In this document: positions 59,464 through 64,000 of the stretch, piece by piece
Layout of the letters: each line of letters begins with the position of its first letter
Position numbering within the stretch: position 1 is the first letter of the stretch
Assembly (NCBI GenBank): GCA_032622095.1
Contig: CP136064.1
Location: 47,011,573 to 47,075,572 of the forward strand
Length of the DNA: 64,000 nucleotides
Source: Siphonodentalium dalli
Taxonomy: Eukaryota; Mollusca; Scaphopoda; Gadilida; Siphonodentaliidae
Direction of reading: 5' to 3'
Program-made: the position numbers and the translations under genes
Notes under the pieces: model-generated
Told to the model about the DNA's origin: nothing
Databases searched by the model: none
Seen by the model: the letters and a program-made list of their open reading frames with translations, nothing else

Positions 59464-61650
59464 CTATTCCCCACAATTACAATAAGGGTCACCTCGTACA
59501 TGCTGTTTATATAAACCATAGTTTGGATTACTACATTCAAGCGGAAGACGACAGTGATGGATATGGCTGAACCTGCCGTAGGCGAATTCCAAATACGGTT
59601 TTTCAATCATACCCGAATTTAGAAATGTTTGTAATTGTTCTAATGTTTCAGACTTCCCAGCCTTCTGTTGTAGTTCATTCCACAGCCTCACGGCTCCGGG
59701 CATAAATGATTTTCCATGATTAATTTCTGCATAACAAAGTAGGAATACTTGTTCTTAATTCATATGTACATTGGGTTCCCGATTGCGGAGGAACATGCGA
59801 TTATAAATATGACGGGGTGGCTTTCTTAGTAATTTAAAAACAACTGTATTAATACTGAATCTTCTCTGCGTTTGGATAGTGTATCCCAGCCACTCTCGTC
59901 AACTCTTTTGCTGCCACCCTGCCACATGGACATAAGCCCCAGTAACAAGCATTCTGGATGTAAATATACAAGTAGTTCATAAATATGGGTAATGCAGTAA
60001 CTACCCGGTATGATGTATTCAGTTGAAACTTCACACGTGGGTATATATGCAAATGACCTATTACCACCCGCCGTGGAAATCCATTCAATGTCACATGGGT
60101 CACATGATCACGTGACTTTGGTGGCCATCTTGGATTTATTTGCTTTAATTTATGTTTTTCGGAAGTTTGTTTATCATAGTATTTATGGAACTTCAGGAGA
60201 AGCATGACATTGACTGTCCTTTCTTCTAATTGTCAGCGCACACCGGCAAATATAACCGAACCTCCTTCGTAATGCAACAAAACAATAGAATTACATCCCT
60301 TATAGTTATACCAGATGCACCTCCGAATTCGCATAAATGCGCTATTGGCAGCGACTGGGTAACTCGCATTGTGCGAGATTGGCAGCGAAAGAGTTAAGCA
60401 AATTAGCTTTGCTACAGTTTGTTTTGCACCCGTTATTATTCGTGCAGCTTCGTGTTGTACACCTTCTAATATATCTGATCCATCATGAAGCATATTCTAA
60501 TACTGACCATACACAAGTCAGGTAAATTCATTCTAATGTCCTTCTGTCTAATGTATATTTATGTTTTCTTAGTAGAAAGAGTCAATTTGATGCTCGGTCG
60601 TCGATATCTTCAATATGATCAGCCCATCTGCCTTCAGAATTGAAAGATAGCTCTAAGTGTTTATTTGATTTAACTTTATTAATAATTTGGGTGGACAGTT
60701 TTACTGGGGGGGGGTTGTGTTATTATTTTTCTCATTTTTATTAAATATTCTGTTTTTAGGATTGAATTTAACACGCCAATTCCTTGACCAAACAAACATT
60801 TTTAGATATCTGAGTTTATTCCAATGGCAGCAAGAATATGATCCTCTAACCAGATGTAGTGACGTATCATCTGCAAAAAGTCGTATGTTTCTAGTACTTT
60901 TATTAGCTGGGTCGTTGGTGTAAACAAGAAACAAAAGTGGACAAATGAATACCCTTGAGGGACACCGGCTGTGACACAATTCCAAGAATTAATTTGTTTT
61001 CGCGATAGTTACTCCTGCTGTCTGTTTACAAGATATTTTGTTGAGAAGTTCGTATATATTCCAAGTTATGCCAAGCATTTTAACAGTAGACCGGCATGCC
61101 ATACCTGATCAAATGCCTTACTTATGTCGCAAAAGAGACACATGCTTTCTTTCTCCTCTTCCAATGACGAGATATATTAGTATATGTCTATAAATTGGAA
61201 AACAATACTATCATTCGGTAAATCCAGACTGCAAATTTGATAACAAGTTTTTATTTCGGAGATATTCTGATATTATGAAAAAGTACATTTAAAAATGTTT
61301 TTTGAATGACAACTAAGTAACGATACCGGTCTGTAATTAGAAGGATCATTGTCATCTCCTTTTTTATAAATTGGGCAAACATTTGCCCTTTTCATATAGT
61401 CTTGGAACTAGGGATAATGCAGTTTGTTCGTATTCGCGGACTGATACCGTTGGATACACTAGCTTTAGATTTTTTCAATCCATTCAAGGTTTCACAAATT
61501 AATTCATAAGTTATCTTGAACGTTTCGATCGAACAGGTAGTATTTGTTACAAAATGTGATATATTAATATTTTCAGTACCATTCAGAGATGAAATTTGGC
61601 AGCAATAATTATTGAATACTTCCGCCTTGTCCCCATAATATTGTATTGGG
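59464..61650 (-). pseudogene. LINE (Jockey/CR1-like) reverse transcriptase remnant
   Basis: Reading leftwards: DKAEVFNNYCCQISSLNGT (about 61640), PIYKKGDDNDPSNYRPVSLL (about 61380), DISKAFDQVWHAGLLL (about 61120), then PLLFLVYTNDPA and IRLFADDTSLHL (60930-60840, catalytic ADD), DILEGVQHEAARIITGAKQT (about 60460), and PGAVRLWNELQQKAGKSETL to DPYCNCGE (59703-59464). This is most of RT with its C-terminal domain, in several frames with a foreign segment around 59850-60230. No endonuclease domain is seen. Confidence 0.82.
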
Positions 61651-62504
61651 ACCGTCTATTTTTAGAACGAAAAATTCGGGTGATACCATATAGCGATACA
61701 GAGCATTAGTCTGTTCTTATGGCTATGTACGGGACGTCAAATGTCCCCGATTGATTGGTTGAATTGTTTTATTCCATAGTTATAAGCGATAATGAGTATA
61801 ATTAACGTTTATTTGTGACAAAATTACATCATAAAATTTCTGGTCTCTGTTAACGGTAACCACTATTGTTCGTTATCTAAACAACCACACCTTTTTAGAC
61901 CAGAAAAAAATCGAAATAAAATGAATATTAATCGATAGAAGCATTTCCGGACAGGAGTCTTCGATTCAGATCTAATATTTTATACCCCGGTGACTATGTA
62001 ATACATGTTTACAAAGAGATAATCCTCCTTTAATCAAATTATCTAACTAAATAAACCAGTGAAAACATTTTATTCTATACTTTCATATTTCATGTATCAT
62101 GTTTGTCATATGCTGTTCTCATGTCGATCCGAGTAAAAATGTTAAAAATAAAATTGTTCGATAAATATGTGAAATAGTTTTATATGGACTGTAGAGTTAG
62201 AAACCATGCATTGGTCCATATCATTAACACGTCCATGAATGGAGCTTCCTGAAATATTGCTAAAACCATGTGCTATTGCAGTCTCTTATATACGAGTCTC
62301 ACATAGGGACCATCGCACATACAAGAGAATACATTGAACGGAAACAGTTGGACATGATATTGGTACGTTGTTTCCGAATATCTATCAGGTACATATACTG
62401 GTATTTCGCGTATTTATCGACTACCACTGTACATGAATGTATTATCCCTACTACCAAGTTAATCATAGGCACCTTTTGAGTTTCAAATGTAATTTATCAC
62501 TTAC
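61650..62504. other. Intron of the second gene, mostly unassigned
   Basis: A decayed piggyBac-like MITE hairpin (GTCTCTTATATACGAGTCTC, about 62281-62330) is the only feature seen. Confidence 0.5.
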
Positions 62505-62637
62505 CATTACACGAATACATGATGTTGATAATCTTTGCGTCCAGGAAGCTCAGTGCGGTGCTCTGTCCTATTATATCTTGGAAACTAGGATCCAATGTTG
62601 TGATTGTATCTAAAACCCCCCAATTGGTGCTGAAAGC
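62505..62637 (-). CDS. Second astacin gene: catalytic-domain C-terminal exon
   Basis: Minus-strand acceptor CTTTGCAG and donor GTAAGT; 133 bp, the same length and phase as exon C of gene 1. It encodes AFSTNWGVLDTITTLDPSFQ, IIGQ, LSFLDAKIINIMYSCN. It is more canonical than gene 1 (AFS rather than FFS, ALS rather than NRS). The adjoining intron (62640-62870) is also alike. Confidence 0.92.
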
Positions 62638-62870
62638 CTGCAAAGTGTAAATCAAATATTATACTTGTATCGATACTTCATACTTTCTGAAAAGACTGAT
62701 GTGATTAAAATGTATTTACTGCTTTCAGTATTCCACCAAACTAACTAACCATACTTTATTTCTACTCTTTTTGAAAATAACTTTTCTTTAATCAACTAAT
62801 GACCACATTCAGAGGTCTTGTTTTATTAAGGCGGTAGCAACATATTGTGGTCCCCTTACGCAGCGAAATC

Positions 62871-63576
62871 GTGGAATAATTTTTAAACGGACATGTCTCG
62901 TTCGAACGTTATGTTTACATACTTCGCTAAGAGGTAGCTCAAAAGATAAGAGGTATCTCAAAATATACAAGAAGAATATATGTCTCGTGTTGCGCAACCG
63001 TAAAATTGGGCGTAAGTGTTTTTGAGAGTCAAGTACTAGGACAATATGTATTTGAGGGCAAATTGTTAAATTGGGCGTATGTACTACTTATGAGCAATTA
63101 TTTTGTGTGCAATTAATTGTGATCATCCAAGGTGGTCAAGCCACTGGTCTCACATAATAGGACTCCAATTATTGTTCGGGTCACCAGTTGCACCATGCAG
63201 TCAAATCAGTTGGATTTTTCAGTGTATCGATGGATCGACGGGTGGCTGTAAACAAAGCTGATGGACTGTTTCAATGATATGCTCTCCCATTTGTATTTAA
63301 ATAGTAATAGTGCTTTCGAAATAAAAAAAAATTAAAAATTAAAACAAAACTCAAAATGTTAAAAACTTCCACATTTGCGATTTATTCGTATTTAATAGTG
63401 TTTTCGAAATTTTAAAAATAAAAATGATAAAAACTTAATTTTTTTCGATTTATTCGTATTTAATAGTGCCTTAGAGATTTAAAATGAATTAAAAACATAA
63501 AGTGTTATAAACTTCCAATTTTCGATTTATTCTTATTCAATGGTGCTTTAGAGATTTACAAATGAACTTTAAAATG
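62871..63576. other. Intron of the second gene, no exon recognised
   Basis: From 63300 a segment of about 80 bp (TTTGCGATTTATTCGTATTT and relatives) is repeated three times. The zinc-site exon expected here by comparison with gene 1 was not found. Confidence 0.5.
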
Positions 63577-64000
63577 TTAAAGGCACGTGAGGCCTTAGTT
63601 GTCGAAAATATTCATATTTGTTCTAATCACCGTAAACAGAAAAACATTAAAACGCATACAGTTTCGTTCATATATACCATGACCATCACGTAAACAGCAT
63701 GTTATCATAAAGACCTACTATATTTGACCTAAGCAAGATCCTGATTGTGTTACAGAAGACAGCACAATGCTAATGGCTAATCACACACAAATGGCATAAA
63801 CGCTCTTTATTAGTTCCGCATCAGGAATTCACCAACAAAGAACGCTCTTTATGTTTACTATCATAATATAAACAAACACCAGAAAAGTTACTTTTTATGC
63901 TTTTGTTTACATAACAATGGTCAAACATTTGACAACAACATACTGTTTATGCGATATTTCTTATTTGTATACGGACAAAGTCTGTCAACATTTTGATGTT
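63577..64000. mobile_element. TTAA MITE family 2, copy 4 (cut by the window edge)
   Basis: TTAA at 63577-63580, then AGGCACGTGAGGCCTTAG, nearly identical to copy 3 at 32524. The right end lies outside the window. Confidence 0.85.

Larger units (their letters stand above)
56730..62637 (-). other. Gene: second astacin-type protease, minus strand (partial)
   Basis: Two exons (62637-62505, then 56843-56730) match exons C and D of the first gene in sequence, splice sites and phase. Upstream exons with the zinc site should lie at or beyond the right edge. Downstream linker and ShKT exons were not found to the left of 56730, so the gene may be truncated or disrupted, or uses exons I did not recognise. 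Two LINE remnants occupy the intron. Orientation is convergent with gene 1. Confidence 0.75.

Overview
The window reads as repeat-rich, AT-rich nuclear DNA of an invertebrate animal, most likely a marine lophotrochozoan such as a mollusc. That assignment is an inference. It rests on spliced genes with GT-AG introns, an astacin protease joined to a Thr-rich linker and a ShKT domain, and a mix of tyrosine-recombinase (Ngaro/DIRS-type) retroelements, LINEs, Helitron/HINE-type elements, hAT elements and TTAA MITEs. I saw no bacterial-type gene, tRNA or rRNA. Most ORFs longer than 60 codons are chance or shadow frames.

Layout. 2491-22753 (+): seven exons of an astacin metalloprotease gene, all phase-compatible (zinc site HELAHALGMFHE, Met-turn SVMHY, Cys-rich module, about 235-residue Thr-rich linker, ShKT domain, acidic tail, polyA signal). 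Its 5' exons were not found. 56730-62637 (-): two exons of a paralogous astacin gene in the opposite orientation, so the two copies are convergent. Gene 1 introns are full of elements: piggyBac-like TTAA MITEs, a short Helitron/HINE (6467-7000), nested palindromes (7195-8280), a foldback with perfect 52-bp arms (9915-10363), a second TTAA MITE family and a 37-bp minisatellite (15423-16756).

23872-30650: three tandem copies of a 1.2-kb unit. The middle copy is split by a 3156-bp Helitron-like insertion whose empty site survives in the other two copies. 33985-45512: a broken tyrosine-recombinase retroelement with an SGNH hydrolase ORF, an 18-copy array of hairpin-forming 27-mers, a Gag-like ORF with a Cys/His cluster, RT/RNase H and a tyrosine recombinase. 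It is cut by a palindromic element, a 3.3-kb composite insert and a 1174-bp hAT element with an 8-bp TSD. 57400-59178 (+) and 59464-61650 (-): two decayed LINEs meeting tail to tail.

The strongest unexplained signal is a set of at least ten 130-190 bp palindromes. Their arm sequences differ, but each carries two short sites per arm that break the symmetry in the same way. Both arms read TC (or both GA) within a CTCG-like core, so four co-oriented sites lie at mirrored positions, and inner and outer sites are 25-33 bp apart. AT-rich ends are also shared. This looks like one undescribed superfamily of palindromic mobile elements with an encoded polarity.
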